This document shows positions 8,487-17,470 of a stretch of DNA of 64,000 nucleotides, in pieces. Source of the stretch: JAJPHU01 sp035553375 (lineage in GTDB: Bacteria; Planctomycetota; Planctomycetia; Gemmatales; Gemmataceae); assembly GCA_035553375.1 (NCBI GenBank), contig DATNCY010000187.1:1-64000 (forward strand), read 5' to 3'. Under the pieces are notes generated by a model. The model was not told where the DNA came from, did no database searches, and saw nothing but the letters and a program-made list of their open reading frames with translations. The first letter of the stretch is position 1; the number at the start of each line of letters is the position of its first letter. The translations under genes were made by a program, and so were the position numbers.

Positions 8487-9536
8487 ATGCGGCAAGTAGG
8501 CGTTCTCTGCGTCTGGCTGATTGTCGCCCTGTGCTGTGGCTGTCCGCGCTCCGAGCCGCGCGTCGTGTTGTACTGCGCTCAAGACGAGGAGTTCGCCGTT
8601 CCTCTGCTCGATGAGTTCCGCCAACGCCACGGCCTGCCCGTCGCGCCGAAATACGACACGGAAGCGGACAAATCCGTCAGTTTGTATCAGGAGTTGGTCA
8701 GCGAAAAGAATCGGCCGCGCTGCGATGTGTTCTGGAACAACGAGATTCTCTCCACGATTCGGCTCCAGCAGCAGGGATTGCTCGAATCCTACGAGAGTCC
8801 CGTCGCCAAACCGTATCCCGCCGAGGCGAAGGCAGCAGATCACACTTGGCACGCCTTCGCCACACGGGCGCGCATCCTTCTCGTCAACACGCGCCTCATC
8901 GCCGAGAAAGATCGGCCGTACAGTCTGCTCGATCTAACGGCCGCACGCTGGCGCGGGCGTGCGGCGATGGCTCGGCCGCAGTTCGGCACCTCCGCGACGC
9001 AGGCGGCTTGTCTATTTCAGGTACTCGGCAGCGAACGCGCGAAGACGTATTATCTCGACCTCAAGAAGAACGGCATTCACATCGCGCCCGGCAATAAGCA
9101 AGTGGCCGAATGGGTCGGCAAGGGGCGCACGCCGCAGGGGAAGGAAGTCGTCGTCGGCGTCACCGACACCGATGACGCGATGGCCGAAGTGCAGGCCGGG
9201 CATGATGTGGCCATCGTTTATCCCGACCGCGATGCTCCCGCCGACAGCAAGATGGGCACGCTGTTCATCCCTAACACGCTCGCCATTTTGAAGGGCAGTC
9301 CCAATCCGGAGGGAGCGCGTCGCCTGGTCGATTATCTCCTCAGCCCGGAAACCGAGAAACGCTTGGCCGAGTCGGAGAGCCATCAAATCCCGCTCAATCC
9401 CGAAACGAAGGCCACACTTCCCCGCCAGATCGAGACGCCACGGACGGTACACGCGATGCGCGTTGATTTCGCGGAGGCGGCGAAGTTGTGGGAGGAAGTG
9501 CAGACGTTCGTGCGTCAGGAATTCGCCAAACCGTGA
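8487..9536 (+). CDS. Iron-type ABC transporter substrate-binding lipoprotein
   Basis: 349-residue periplasmic binding protein. The N-terminus has a hydrophobic stretch followed by a lipobox-like ALCCGC, so it is probably a lipoprotein. The body follows the FbpA/FutA-type pattern for ferric iron and related anions: VVLYCAQDEEFAVPLLDEF, CDVFWNNEI, FGTSATQAACLFQVLG, DTDDAMAEVQAGHDVAIVYPD, and the C-terminal ARRLVDYLLSPETEKRLAE. Start ATG follows AGAGGCG. No permease or ATPase gene is next to it, so it is an orphan within this window. Substrate could also be thiamine or a phosphonate; the sequence alone does not decide. Confidence 0.85.
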   Translation: MRQVGVLCVWLIVALCCGCPRSEPRVVLYCAQDEEFAVPLLDEFRQRHGLPVAPKYDTEADKSVSLYQELVSEKNRPRCDVFWNNEILSTIRLQQQGLLESYESPVAKPYPAEAKAADHTWHAFATRARILLVNTRLIAEKDRPYSLLDLTAARWRGRAAMARPQFGTSATQAACLFQVLGSERAKTYYLDLKKNGIHIAPGNKQVAEWVGKGRTPQGKEVVVGVTDTDDAMAEVQAGHDVAIVYPDRDAPADSKMGTLFIPNTLAILKGSPNPEGARRLVDYLLSPETEKRLAESESHQIPLNPETKATLPRQIETPRTVHAMRVDFAEAAKLWEEVQTFVRQEFAKP

Positions 9537-9553
9537 CGGACAGTAACAGAATG

Positions 9554-9601
9554 CCAGCCCGCAGCGCCAGCAAGGAATCCCTTGCTGGCGCTGCGGGCTG
9601 G
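9554..9601. repeat. Repeat family A, between convergent genes
   Basis: Arms CCAGCCCGCAGCGCCAGCAA(GG) at 9554-9575 and the exact complement at 9580-9601, with a 4-nt loop. It lies between the + strand binding-protein gene and the minus-strand gene ending at 9641, so a bidirectional terminator role is possible. Confidence 0.85.
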
Positions 9602-9640
9602 TAGAGTTTTGTCCGCTCTTTCTTCATGCGCAATCCGCAT

Positions 9641-10033
9641 TCAATCGCGGCCGATGGGATTGAAGTGTTCGCCAGGATAGACATGGACATAGGGGAAGGG
9701 ATAACCGTTGTACAGAAAATAGCCTCCACGGGGCATCTGGATGACGCGCGGACGGAGGTTGCCGGAATAGGTTATTCCGTAGTATTGCCAGTGCTGATAG
9801 GCGCTGGGCCGATAAGGGACCGGCGGCAAGTACATCAGCGGCAAGGGGCGTCCGTAAGGCGGCAGCGGATGAAAGTTTGGCGGCAGTGGATGAAAGGCCG
9901 GCGGCATGACAGGCTGCACGAGTCGAGTCTCGGGAGGAAGGACGCGCGGCGGCGGCAAGTTCTGTGCGCGAGCCTCCACGCTGGTGCATAGAAGCACGGC
10001 GAGCAAAACACATCGAACAAGCCGGATACGCAT
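9641..10033 (-). CDS. Small secreted Pro/Tyr-rich protein
   Basis: 130 residues starting at ATG 10033, which has a strong GAGGAGGG 6-7 bases upstream. Residues 1-24 form a signal peptide (MRIRLVRCVLLAVLLCTSVEARA). The mature chain is Pro-rich (AFHPLPPNFHPLPPYGRPLP is a partial tandem repeat of PHPLPPxx) and then Tyr/aromatic-rich (HWQYYGITYSGN, GGYFLYNGYPFPYVHVYPGEHF). No enzyme motif. A surface or wall-associated role is a guess. The next gene on the same strand, at 10263, also encodes a low-complexity Tyr-rich exported protein. Confidence 0.65.
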   Translation of the reverse strand: MRIRLVRCVLLAVLLCTSVEARAQNLPPPRVLPPETRLVQPVMPPAFHPLPPNFHPLPPYGRPLPLMYLPPVPYRPSAYQHWQYYGITYSGNLRPRVIQMPRGGYFLYNGYPFPYVHVYPGEHFNPIGRD

Positions 10034-10201
10034 GCTGCACCCTCCTCGGATGGTCGTGACGATTAGGTAAATTGGGCAGCGATTACGGACTGACCAATTC
10101 TCGCATTCCTGAGGGATCGTGCCAGTTGTTCGCGTGCCGAGAGGAGGGAAAGTCACGCGGAACCCCGGCGCAATCGGTACGATCGACACGACCGGAAAGC
10201 A

Positions 10202-10232
10202 AATCGCCCTCTGGTTATCCCAGAGGGCGATT
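10202..10232 (-). terminator. Intrinsic terminator-like hairpin
   Basis: Arms AATCGCCCTCTGG and CCAGAGGGCGATT flank a short loop. Read on the minus strand it lies about 30 bases after the stop of the Gly/Tyr-rich gene and is followed by TTTGCTTT. The rest of the gap 10034-10262 shows no gene. Confidence 0.65.
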
Positions 10233-10262
10233 CAATGATTCGCGTTGGATTGATTGGGAGCT

Positions 10263-11231
10263 TTAGCGAGCGTTGGCTTTCTTGGCCTCGCCCTTGGTGA
10301 GATACGTGCGCTCCGGAGTGGGGGACAATCGCTGCGCCGTCTCGCCATACGCGGGATAGGTCCATTTCGTCGCCGTTTTGGGCAGCGAAACCGATCGGCC
10401 CTCAAGAGGAACGCTGCGCGGTTGTGCGCCGGCCGGCGGAGTCGGTGCAGCCTGGGGGTTCGGAACCGGATTATTCGGTCCGCCGTCATAGGGGTACGTG
10501 CCATCGCCGCGTGGTGCCGGCGACGGAGCCACATCGGTATAGCGCGGCTGAGCAGAACCGACGAGCGGATAGGTAGCCGCGCTGGTCACGGGCGCGGCTA
10601 ACGTGTAGACACTCGCAGGCATGGCGGAACAGCCGAAGAGACCGCCGAAACCGAAGCCGGGATAGTATCCGCCACCATAACCACCATAGCCAATCCCAAA
10701 GCCGGGATAAAAGCCGCCGTAACCGAAGCCACCATAACCCAGCCCATAGCCAAGTCCGGAGCCGAGGCCAAGACCGTAACCCAGGCCAAGTCCGTAGCCG
10801 CGATAGCCATAACCGAAGCCACGTCCAAAGCCGCCATAGCCGAGACCGTAGCCTCCAAAGCCATAGCCAAGACCACGTCCAAAGCCTCCGTAACCGAGGC
10901 CGATGCCACGTCCGAAACCGCCGTAGCCACCGTAACCGAAACCGCGTCCGAAGCCACCGTAGCCGTAACCGATGCCGCGTCCGAAACCGCCGTAGCCGAA
11001 GCCACGACCAAACCCACCGTAGCCGAAGCCGCGGCCAAAGCCACCGTAACCAAAGCCACCGTGATGATGAGCGACGATCGTATCGGCGCCGCGCCCGTCA
11101 TCGACGAGGTTTTGCGTCGGCGTGTTGTCAACTCGATTGAGTCGAACCGTATCGCCGGCACGCGACGGCGCGGTCCAGGCGAGGACACCTGCGGCTGCCA
11201 GAACGCCGGCAGCGAACCATTTGCCCCTCAT
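10263..11231 (-). CDS. Exported Gly/Tyr/Phe-rich tandem-repeat protein
   Basis: 322 residues from ATG 11231 (GGAGG nine bases upstream; ATG 11237 and 11246 are poorer). Signal peptide MRGKWFAAGVLAAAGVLAWTAPSRA. Roughly residues 60-190 are tandem copies of a GYGGFGRGF-type unit that drifts into GLGYGLGLGSGLGYG, then GGFYPGFGIGYGGYGGGYYPGFGFGG. A short Pro/Thr-rich part follows. The C-terminus is ordinary sequence (LPKTATKWTYPAYGETAQRL) ending in a basic tail. Such glycine/aromatic repeats are typical of flexible or phase-separating surface proteins; no function is known to me. It has its own terminator-like hairpin at 10202-10232. Confidence 0.75.
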   Translation of the reverse strand: MRGKWFAAGVLAAAGVLAWTAPSRAGDTVRLNRVDNTPTQNLVDDGRGADTIVAHHHGGFGYGGFGRGFGYGGFGRGFGYGGFGRGIGYGYGGFGRGFGYGGYGGFGRGIGLGYGGFGRGLGYGFGGYGLGYGGFGRGFGYGYRGYGLGLGYGLGLGSGLGYGLGYGGFGYGGFYPGFGIGYGGYGGGYYPGFGFGGLFGCSAMPASVYTLAAPVTSAATYPLVGSAQPRYTDVAPSPAPRGDGTYPYDGGPNNPVPNPQAAPTPPAGAQPRSVPLEGRSVSLPKTATKWTYPAYGETAQRLSPTPERTYLTKGEAKKANAR

Positions 11232-11378
11232 GGTCATGCCCTCCATTGAAGAATGAGATTGGAATCGCGCCTCTCCCCGATCTTCTTTTGCTGTCCGTTC
11301 CGCGGACCCAACCCTCTCCTTGATTCTATCCCGTTGCGAGGGATCGCGTCAATTCTCCGCTATCGCTTCGAGCGAATG

Positions 11379-13061
11379 TCAGCTCGTGATCGCGCCTTCG
11401 GAGGCCGAGTGGACACAGCGCGCATACTTGGCCAGCACACCGCGCGCGACGCGCGGCGGCGGAGCGACCCAGCCGGCCTTGCGCTTCGCCAACTCGGCGT
11501 CATCCAACGCGACCTCCAAGCGCTTGGCGTCGGCGTCGATGGTGATGCGATCGCCGTCACGCAAAAACGCGATGGGACCGCCGACCCACGCTTCGGGCGC
11601 GACGTGTCCCACAACCAAACCGTGCGTGCCGCCGGAGAATCGACCATCGGTAATCAGACCGATGCTCTCGCCCAACCCCTGGCCGACCAAGGCGGCCGTG
11701 ACGGAAAGCATTTCGCGCATGCCGGGACCGCCGACCGGCCCTTCGCCGCGAATGACGACCACATCACCGGCTTTGATGTCGCGCCGGGCAATGGCGGCGG
11801 CGCACGCCTCTTCGCCATCGAAGACGCGCGCCGGCCCCGTGATGCGGCGCGTCTGCAATCCCGCCACCTTGGCAACCGCGCCTTCCGGTGCAAGGTTGCC
11901 GTGCAGAACGACCAAATGGCCCGTGGCGTGCATTGGCCGATCGAGCGGCCGAACCACATCTTGACGGCGACGATAGATACTTTCGACATCCTTTAAGTTG
12001 TCAGCGAGTGTCTGGCCGGTGACGGTGATGCAATCGCCGTGCAGCAGTCGCGCTTCGAGCAGCGCCTTGAGTACGGCGGGCGTGCCGCCGGCGCGGTGCA
12101 GATCGTTCATGACATAACGACCGCCCGGTTTGAGATCGGCCAGGTGCGGAATCTTCGCGCCGAGACGGTCGAAGTCGGCCAACGTCCACTCGACGGCGGC
12201 CTCGCGGGCAATGGCCATCAAGTGCAACACGGCATTCGTCGAGCCGCCCAGAGCCAGCACCAGCGTGTAGGCGTTCTCCAGCGATTTTCGCGTGATGATG
12301 TCGCGCGGTCGAATGTTGCGCTCGATCAGGCGAACCAGCGCTTGACCGGCGAGAAAAGCGAGACGCTCCTTGGCGCTGGATACGGCGGGATAGCTGGCGT
12401 CGTAGGGCAACGACATGCCCATCGCTTCGATGGCCGAACTCATGGTGTTGGCCGTGTACATGCCGCCGCACGAGCCGGCACCGGGGCACGCCTCGCATTC
12501 GATGGCGTGGACGCCGCGCGCATCGAGCTTGCCGGCTTGATGCTGGCCGACCGCCTCGAAGATGGACACGATGTCAATGTCGGCTCCGTCGGGTCCGGTG
12601 CCGGGCAGAATGCTGCCGCCGTAAACGAAGATGCTGGGAATGTTCAGCCGCGCCATGGCCATGACGCAACCGGGCATATTTTTATCGCACCCACCGAAGG
12701 CGAGCAGGCCATCGTGATTCATGCCACCGGCGACGACTTCGAGACTATCAGCGATAACCTCGCGCGATACGAGGCTGTAGCGCATGCCCTGATGCCCCAT
12801 CATGATGCCGTCCGACGCTGTGGGAGCGCCGAAGATTTGCGGCACGCCACCGCCGGCACGGACGCCCTCGCAACCGCGCCGCGCCAGCCGGTCGAGATGG
12901 GCGTTACATGGCGTAATCTCGCTGAACAGCGAGGCGACGCCGATCATGGGGCGGTCAAAATCATCATCGTGAAAACCAACGGCCCGCAACATGGCGCGAT
13001 TGGGAGCGCGGCCGGCTCCCTCGGTGGTCAGACGGCTGGTTTGATTGCGCTCAGACGACAT
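11379..13061 (-). CDS. ilvD: Dihydroxy-acid dehydratase
   Basis: Dehydrates 2,3-dihydroxy-isovalerate and -methylvalerate in branched-chain amino acid synthesis. About 560 residues, normal for the family. Iron-sulfur ligands are visible in FGGCDKNMPGCVMAMARLN and CEACPGAGSCGGMYTANTMSS, and the C-terminal signature ITDGRFSGGTHGLVVGHVAPEA is complete. I chose ATG 13061 (MSSERNQTSRLTTEG), which gives the usual N-terminus; ATG 13097 adds 12 unlikely residues. It stands alone, with an inverted repeat (13098-13202) just upstream and no other ilv or leu genes nearby. Confidence 0.96.
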   Translation of the reverse strand: MSSERNQTSRLTTEGAGRAPNRAMLRAVGFHDDDFDRPMIGVASLFSEITPCNAHLDRLARRGCEGVRAGGGVPQIFGAPTASDGIMMGHQGMRYSLVSREVIADSLEVVAGGMNHDGLLAFGGCDKNMPGCVMAMARLNIPSIFVYGGSILPGTGPDGADIDIVSIFEAVGQHQAGKLDARGVHAIECEACPGAGSCGGMYTANTMSSAIEAMGMSLPYDASYPAVSSAKERLAFLAGQALVRLIERNIRPRDIITRKSLENAYTLVLALGGSTNAVLHLMAIAREAAVEWTLADFDRLGAKIPHLADLKPGGRYVMNDLHRAGGTPAVLKALLEARLLHGDCITVTGQTLADNLKDVESIYRRRQDVVRPLDRPMHATGHLVVLHGNLAPEGAVAKVAGLQTRRITGPARVFDGEEACAAAIARRDIKAGDVVVIRGEGPVGGPGMREMLSVTAALVGQGLGESIGLITDGRFSGGTHGLVVGHVAPEAWVGGPIAFLRDGDRITIDADAKRLEVALDDAELAKRKAGWVAPPPRVARGVLAKYARCVHSASEGAITS

Positions 13062-13097
13062 CGACGTATTTCTCCCACTGGCGATATTCCGAAACAA

Positions 13098-13202
13098 TTA
13101 GCCACGGCTGAACACAGATCACATTCAACAGGCTCGAACGAAAATCGAACGACCTGACACCTTTGGAATTGTATTTATTTATCTGTGTTCATCTGTGGCT
13201 AA
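13098..13202. repeat. Inverted repeat, arms ~22 bp, overlapping a stop codon
   Basis: Left arm TTAGCCACGGCTGAACACAG (13098 on) and right arm ending at 13202 pair with two mismatches across a 61-nt spacer. The right arm contains the TGA of the DUF4340 gene and encodes its last residues ISHR. It belongs to the same style of element (CCACAG...ACACAG) as 62413-62495. Confidence 0.7.
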
Positions 13203-16200
13203 TCTTTTCCTTCACTGGCTTGCCAAAAGCGTTCAGATCGCGCAGGATTCGCTCACAGGTCGTTTCATCGAGTAAGAATACGCCATTGTGTTCGGAATCC
13301 GGGATGCGTGCGTAATGGCGTTTCGAGTCGCCTTCCGTATGGCCAATGTGCAGCACACGCTTGCCGGAGCGCGTCGCCACTTCCAGTACCAGTTCCGGCT
13401 TGTCCAAACCGAAGAGCGCCAAATTGCTTGCCTTGTCCACCACATAGCGTCCCAGCTTCAGGCTGGCCAGCGCCGCTAGCGTGTCCTCTACGGTCGCCAT
13501 ATTAATCTTCGCGTCTGGATTGCCAACCGCTTGCCAGGCGTTCTCGACCTTTTCCAGCAGGAAAGGATTGCGGGCGTACTGATAGTTCAGCGATTCGACT
13601 TGCACCGCGTCCAAAGGCGGCGTCCACACGGTGCGCGGTCGATATTCGTCCAACACCTTCTGACTCAGACGCGGATCGAGCAGGAAGACGAGATTGCCCT
13701 TCGCCAGCTTGGCGTAGCGCCGCGGCCCCTTGGCCTCCTTAGCACCGACGAGCAGGTTTAGCACTTCCTTATCGCCCGCTTGCAGCCGCCAGCGTGCCTC
13801 GGGACGATCGAGTCCATACTTCTTGAGTGCGGCCGCGCCGGTAGTCTCGGCCACGAGCGCATCGGCTCGCAGACGGGCCAGGCTGTTGAGGAAATCATCG
13901 AGCGCATCTTGTTCGGCGTCCGCTTGCAAGGGGGCCGTCAATTTCCATGAACCATCGACTTTGTTGAAGACGGCGGTGCGCGGGCCACGTTCCAGGCGAA
14001 TGCGGTCGGCGTCGCTGAAGCGTGCGATGGTGCGATCGCGGAAGGTCACGGGACTGCCGGCCAGCCGTTCGGCCAGTGGACCCGGCAACACGGCAACCGC
14101 CCCGCTGTCACCCACCAGAGCGAAACGCCCGCCCCGGTCACCGGTCGGCTTGCCCAATTTGATGATGTGTTCGCTCGGCTTCTGGTCCGTCTTCAGTTTA
14201 ATGGTCACAAGGGCGGCGGGGGTATCCAGCCCGAATTCCTTCAACTCCTTGACGGGATAGGCGGCGATGCGCTCGGCGCGCAGATTGCCGAGTTGATCGA
14301 ACAATTGTTGCATGCCCTTATCGTCGGCCTTCTCCGCTGCCGGCTTCACGACCTGCCAGGCATCCTCCTGTTTGGCGATTTCGAGGACGTTTGCCCCCAT
14401 GTGGCGCTGGAGCGAAACCGCCGCGCCGCTGTCGAATTTCAGCACGTCGCGATTGACATAATCGAGATAAGTGCGTGCCAGCAAGCGAGCCAACTCCGGC
14501 GGCAGCACGGCCACGCCCGCTCCGCCGTCTACGCGGCCATAGCGTGCGCCCGGTTCGCCTTGCACATCGTTGCCCAGATCAACAGTGTGCATGGCGGCCC
14601 CGCCCTCTTGTTGGTTGTTCGCCTTGCGTGTGGTCGCCGTGAGGCGGACGGTGGGTTTATCGAGACCGTACTTCGCCCAATCGATGGAACTGCCGTAATC
14701 CGCGAAACGCTCGGCGCGCAGATTCGACCATAAAAAGCCCAACACGGCGGCCGCTTCGGCGTCGGCCGGATACGCGCCGGCGGGGGAATCCGTCACGCGC
14801 CAGGCGTCGCCCTTCTTCTCCAGTGTCAACGACTTGTCACCGGATTTTGCCTGAATGCGTTCCAGTTGCGCCGGGGCGATGTGCAAGAGCGTGGTATCGA
14901 GCAGATCGAGCGCTTTGTGATCGACGGCGGTGGTCAGAGCGCCGCTAATCTGGAGGATCGCGGGTTTCTTTTCCAGCTTGGCGAAGCGCGAGCCGCCGTC
15001 CTCGGTCGCCGGCTTGCCGATCAGCAGCGTATGCTCCTGACCGTCCTTCGTTTTCAGCGTCACCGTCAGGTCCGGCTTATCCAGACCATAGGCCGCCAGA
15101 TCCTTCGCTTCGTGAGCCTTGTAGCTTTCGACCTTCGGCGCACCGAGTTCGGTGGTCATGCGCTGCACCGTCTCGGCGAGAGCGTTCGCCGCGAAGGGGC
15201 CGGTGATCTTCCAGACATTGGCGGAGCGCGTCAGCGTATAGGGTTTTTGCCCCGCCTTGTGAATGGTCAATGAAACGATCGCTTCCGGCTGCACTTGCCA
15301 CAAATTCGGCGGACGATAGCTCAGCGCATCGCGCGCCAGTTCGTCGTGGATCGCCGAACTGACCGCGAAGACGGGTGCGGTTTGTCCCGGCATATCGGCT
15401 AACTGCGCGAAGTAGCCGGCCTTTGCGCCACGCGCCTTGCCGATGTGCAGTACCTGCGCCGGTTTCTTGTTGTCGCGGAACTCGACCTTGACGGTCAGCG
15501 ACGGTTTGCCAAGTCCGTACAGCGTTTCAAGATTGTCCTTCTTCGGCGTCTGATTGACGTATTCGACCACTTCCAGCTTGCCCAGGCTATCGGCTAGTTG
15601 ATCGACCTTGGCCGCATCCACCTCAGCCTTGACGGGACTGGTCAAGCTCCAAGCATCGCTCGCCCGTGCCAGGGTGAACTGGTGGCCCTGATTGTCGATG
15701 TCGATTTTTGCCACCTCGGATTGGTTGAAATCGAACAGACGTTTGCCGCGATAGGCCAGAGCCGAGCGAGTGACGAGCGGTTCCAAGCTGTCTTCGACGA
15801 CGTTGATGCGCGGCCAATCGCCGGCCATCACGTACAGCTTTTTCTTGTCCTTATCGTGCTTGCCGACGCGCACCGTCAGTGTGCGGGTCTTCTTTTCCTT
15901 CTTCTCGTCCTTCCCTTTCTTCTCGCCACCCTTGGCCTCCTCTTCGACCGTGACGGTGACGACGGCAGCGGGCTTATCAAGGCCGTACTTTTTCGGATCG
16001 TCTTTGTCGAGAATATCCTTATCGCGTGCTTGCAAATCGGACAGCTTGGTCAAGAGATCCGTTACCTTGGTCGGGTCGGCGTCGGCCTTGATTGGTTCGA
16101 CGAGTTTCCAGCGATCTTTATCCTTTTCCAGCACGATGTCCTCGCCGGCGTGCTTGATCTCGACGCGGCGAGCGTCGGCCGTGTTAAAGCGTGCCACATG

Positions 16201-17376
16201 CGCATCGCGCAGGGTATCGAGGGAGACGAACACATCCTTGAGCTTGTCGCCGCGAATCTCGAAAATTTGCTCGTTGTCCTTGAGCTTGGCGTAACGATAC
16301 TCCTCGAAAACCGTCTGGAATCCCGGCTCAGCTCCCGGAAACATCGGTTGCTGAGGACGAGGAATCTGTTTGGCGTGCGTGGTCGAGACAGTGCCAATAA
16401 GAAGCGTAATCGGATCGCCATTGGGCTTGGTAATGGTCAGACTGCGCTCCGGGTGGGTCAGGCCGGATTTGACCAACAGGCCGTGCGGCGTCAGCCAAAA
16501 CAGGCCAGTGGTCACGGAGGCCAAGGTGCCCGGCGCGGCGGTGGCAAGCAGATCGGCTACCGGCGTCGGCCCGGTGCGCAGGAACCGTTCCGCCCAGATG
16601 TCGGGCACGGCGGCGATCAAGGCATCGCGCACCGGCGCATCGAGCCGATCGCGCACGGGTTCGCGCAAGTCCCACTCGCCCCGATCGCGCGCCAGCGTGT
16701 AATGCAGGCCGTCCTTCTTTGCCTCCTTCACTTCGACCGTGCCAGCCGTCAGACGCTCGACCTTCTCTTTCGCCTCGCTGCCTTCCTTGGCCACGCGCTC
16801 GGCGGGGAATATGCGCCGTTGCTGGTAGTATTCCGCCGGTCGATTGAGCAGCGCAACCAGTCCCGGAGCAAGTCGCACAACCTCCGGCTTTTTGTCCAGA
16901 CGCAGAAACGTCTCGCGCGTGAAAGGAGTGTTCTCGTCGTTGGCGGCCTTTTCGCCGAAGGACAGCAGATATTTCTGGCTCTCCGTCTCCAGGCGAACCG
17001 TGACGGCCGGACGATCCAGCCCATACGCTTTCAGATCCTCGTCGTTGGCAATCGACACCGGCTCGAAGCGCGAATGGAGTTGTCCGAGCAAATGGGCCAG
17101 CGCCTCGACCTCGGCTTTGCGCGGCGGCCAATTGCCCGGCATGCTCCAGCTGCCGTCCGGCTTGCGCTGCAAGACCGTCGCGCCGTCATTGCTGTGCAGC
17201 TCAATACGTGTAATCTGCGCCGGCTTCAGTTCCGCGAGAACGGAGCGCGTGCCCTGATCCGCGACGGGCGGCGGAGCCGGCGCGGGATCGAGCGTGGGCG
17301 GCACCTGGCCGAACCAAATCAACGCGCCGCCCACGGCGACCAGAACCAGAAGGACAAGGGTCGTCTTGAGGTTCAT
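13189..17376 (-). CDS. Giant DUF4340 multi-repeat protein of a Gld-type ABC system
   Basis: 1395 residues. Residues 4-22 are a single membrane anchor; the rest is predicted periplasmic. The chain is built from at least eight DUF4340-like units, each marked by a YGLDxP-type motif (near residues 119, 464, 620, 766, 903, 1050, 1187 and 1322) followed by a strand pair and a xLxIGK segment. A Lys/Glu-rich insert (GGEKKGKDEKKEKKTRT) interrupts one unit near residue 490. DUF4340 proteins usually hold one to three units, so this is a large expansion. It is last in an operon with GldG, permease and ATPase genes. The ATG at 17376 has AAAGGAG upstream, partly formed by a repeat arm, and the C-terminal ISHR is repeat-encoded. 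Function in the transporter is unknown. Confidence 0.88.
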   Translation of the reverse strand: MNLKTTLVLLVLVAVGGALIWFGQVPPTLDPAPAPPPVADQGTRSVLAELKPAQITRIELHSNDGATVLQRKPDGSWSMPGNWPPRKAEVEALAHLLGQLHSRFEPVSIANDEDLKAYGLDRPAVTVRLETESQKYLLSFGEKAANDENTPFTRETFLRLDKKPEVVRLAPGLVALLNRPAEYYQQRRIFPAERVAKEGSEAKEKVERLTAGTVEVKEAKKDGLHYTLARDRGEWDLREPVRDRLDAPVRDALIAAVPDIWAERFLRTGPTPVADLLATAAPGTLASVTTGLFWLTPHGLLVKSGLTHPERSLTITKPNGDPITLLIGTVSTTHAKQIPRPQQPMFPGAEPGFQTVFEEYRYAKLKDNEQIFEIRGDKLKDVFVSLDTLRDAHVARFNTADARRVEIKHAGEDIVLEKDKDRWKLVEPIKADADPTKVTDLLTKLSDLQARDKDILDKDDPKKYGLDKPAAVVTVTVEEEAKGGEKKGKDEKKEKKTRTLTVRVGKHDKDKKKLYVMAGDWPRINVVEDSLEPLVTRSALAYRGKRLFDFNQSEVAKIDIDNQGHQFTLARASDAWSLTSPVKAEVDAAKVDQLADSLGKLEVVEYVNQTPKKDNLETLYGLGKPSLTVKVEFRDNKKPAQVLHIGKARGAKAGYFAQLADMPGQTAPVFAVSSAIHDELARDALSYRPPNLWQVQPEAIVSLTIHKAGQKPYTLTRSANVWKITGPFAANALAETVQRMTTELGAPKVESYKAHEAKDLAAYGLDKPDLTVTLKTKDGQEHTLLIGKPATEDGGSRFAKLEKKPAILQISGALTTAVDHKALDLLDTTLLHIAPAQLERIQAKSGDKSLTLEKKGDAWRVTDSPAGAYPADAEAAAVLGFLWSNLRAERFADYGSSIDWAKYGLDKPTVRLTATTRKANNQQEGGAAMHTVDLGNDVQGEPGARYGRVDGGAGVAVLPPELARLLARTYLDYVNRDVLKFDSGAAVSLQRHMGANVLEIAKQEDAWQVVKPAAEKADDKGMQQLFDQLGNLRAERIAAYPVKELKEFGLDTPAALVTIKLKTDQKPSEHIIKLGKPTGDRGGRFALVGDSGAVAVLPGPLAERLAGSPVTFRDRTIARFSDADRIRLERGPRTAVFNKVDGSWKLTAPLQADAEQDALDDFLNSLARLRADALVAETTGAAALKKYGLDRPEARWRLQAGDKEVLNLLVGAKEAKGPRRYAKLAKGNLVFLLDPRLSQKVLDEYRPRTVWTPPLDAVQVESLNYQYARNPFLLEKVENAWQAVGNPDAKINMATVEDTLAALASLKLGRYVVDKASNLALFGLDKPELVLEVATRSGKRVLHIGHTEGDSKRHYARIPDSEHNGVFLLDETTCERILRDLNAFGKPVKEKISHR

Positions 17377-17390
17377 TGAGTATCTCCTTT

Positions 17391-17470
17391 CCGCTATCCG
17401 CTTTCCGCTATCCGCTTTCCGCCATCGAGTAACAAAAGGCGGAAAGCGGATAGCGGAAAGCGGATAGCGG
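17391..17470. repeat. Perfect 33-bp-arm inverted repeat made of tandem 14-mers
   Basis: Left arm 17391-17423 and right arm 17438-17470 are exact complements. Each arm holds tandem copies of a unit CCGCTATCCGCTTT. The right arm touches the TAA of gldG (17471), and the left side supplies the purine tract of the next gene's ribosome-binding site. It lies inside an operon, so termination here would be harmful. Confidence 0.85.

Noticed and set aside
12039..13157. 372-codon + strand frame opposite ilvD
   Set aside because: Antisense to an undoubted enzyme gene and shows no protein family pattern.
15598..17379. Open frame of 593 codons on the + strand opposite the DUF4340 gene
   Set aside because: It is a shadow of the real minus-strand gene, with no family features; the GC-rich codon pattern keeps the antisense frame open.
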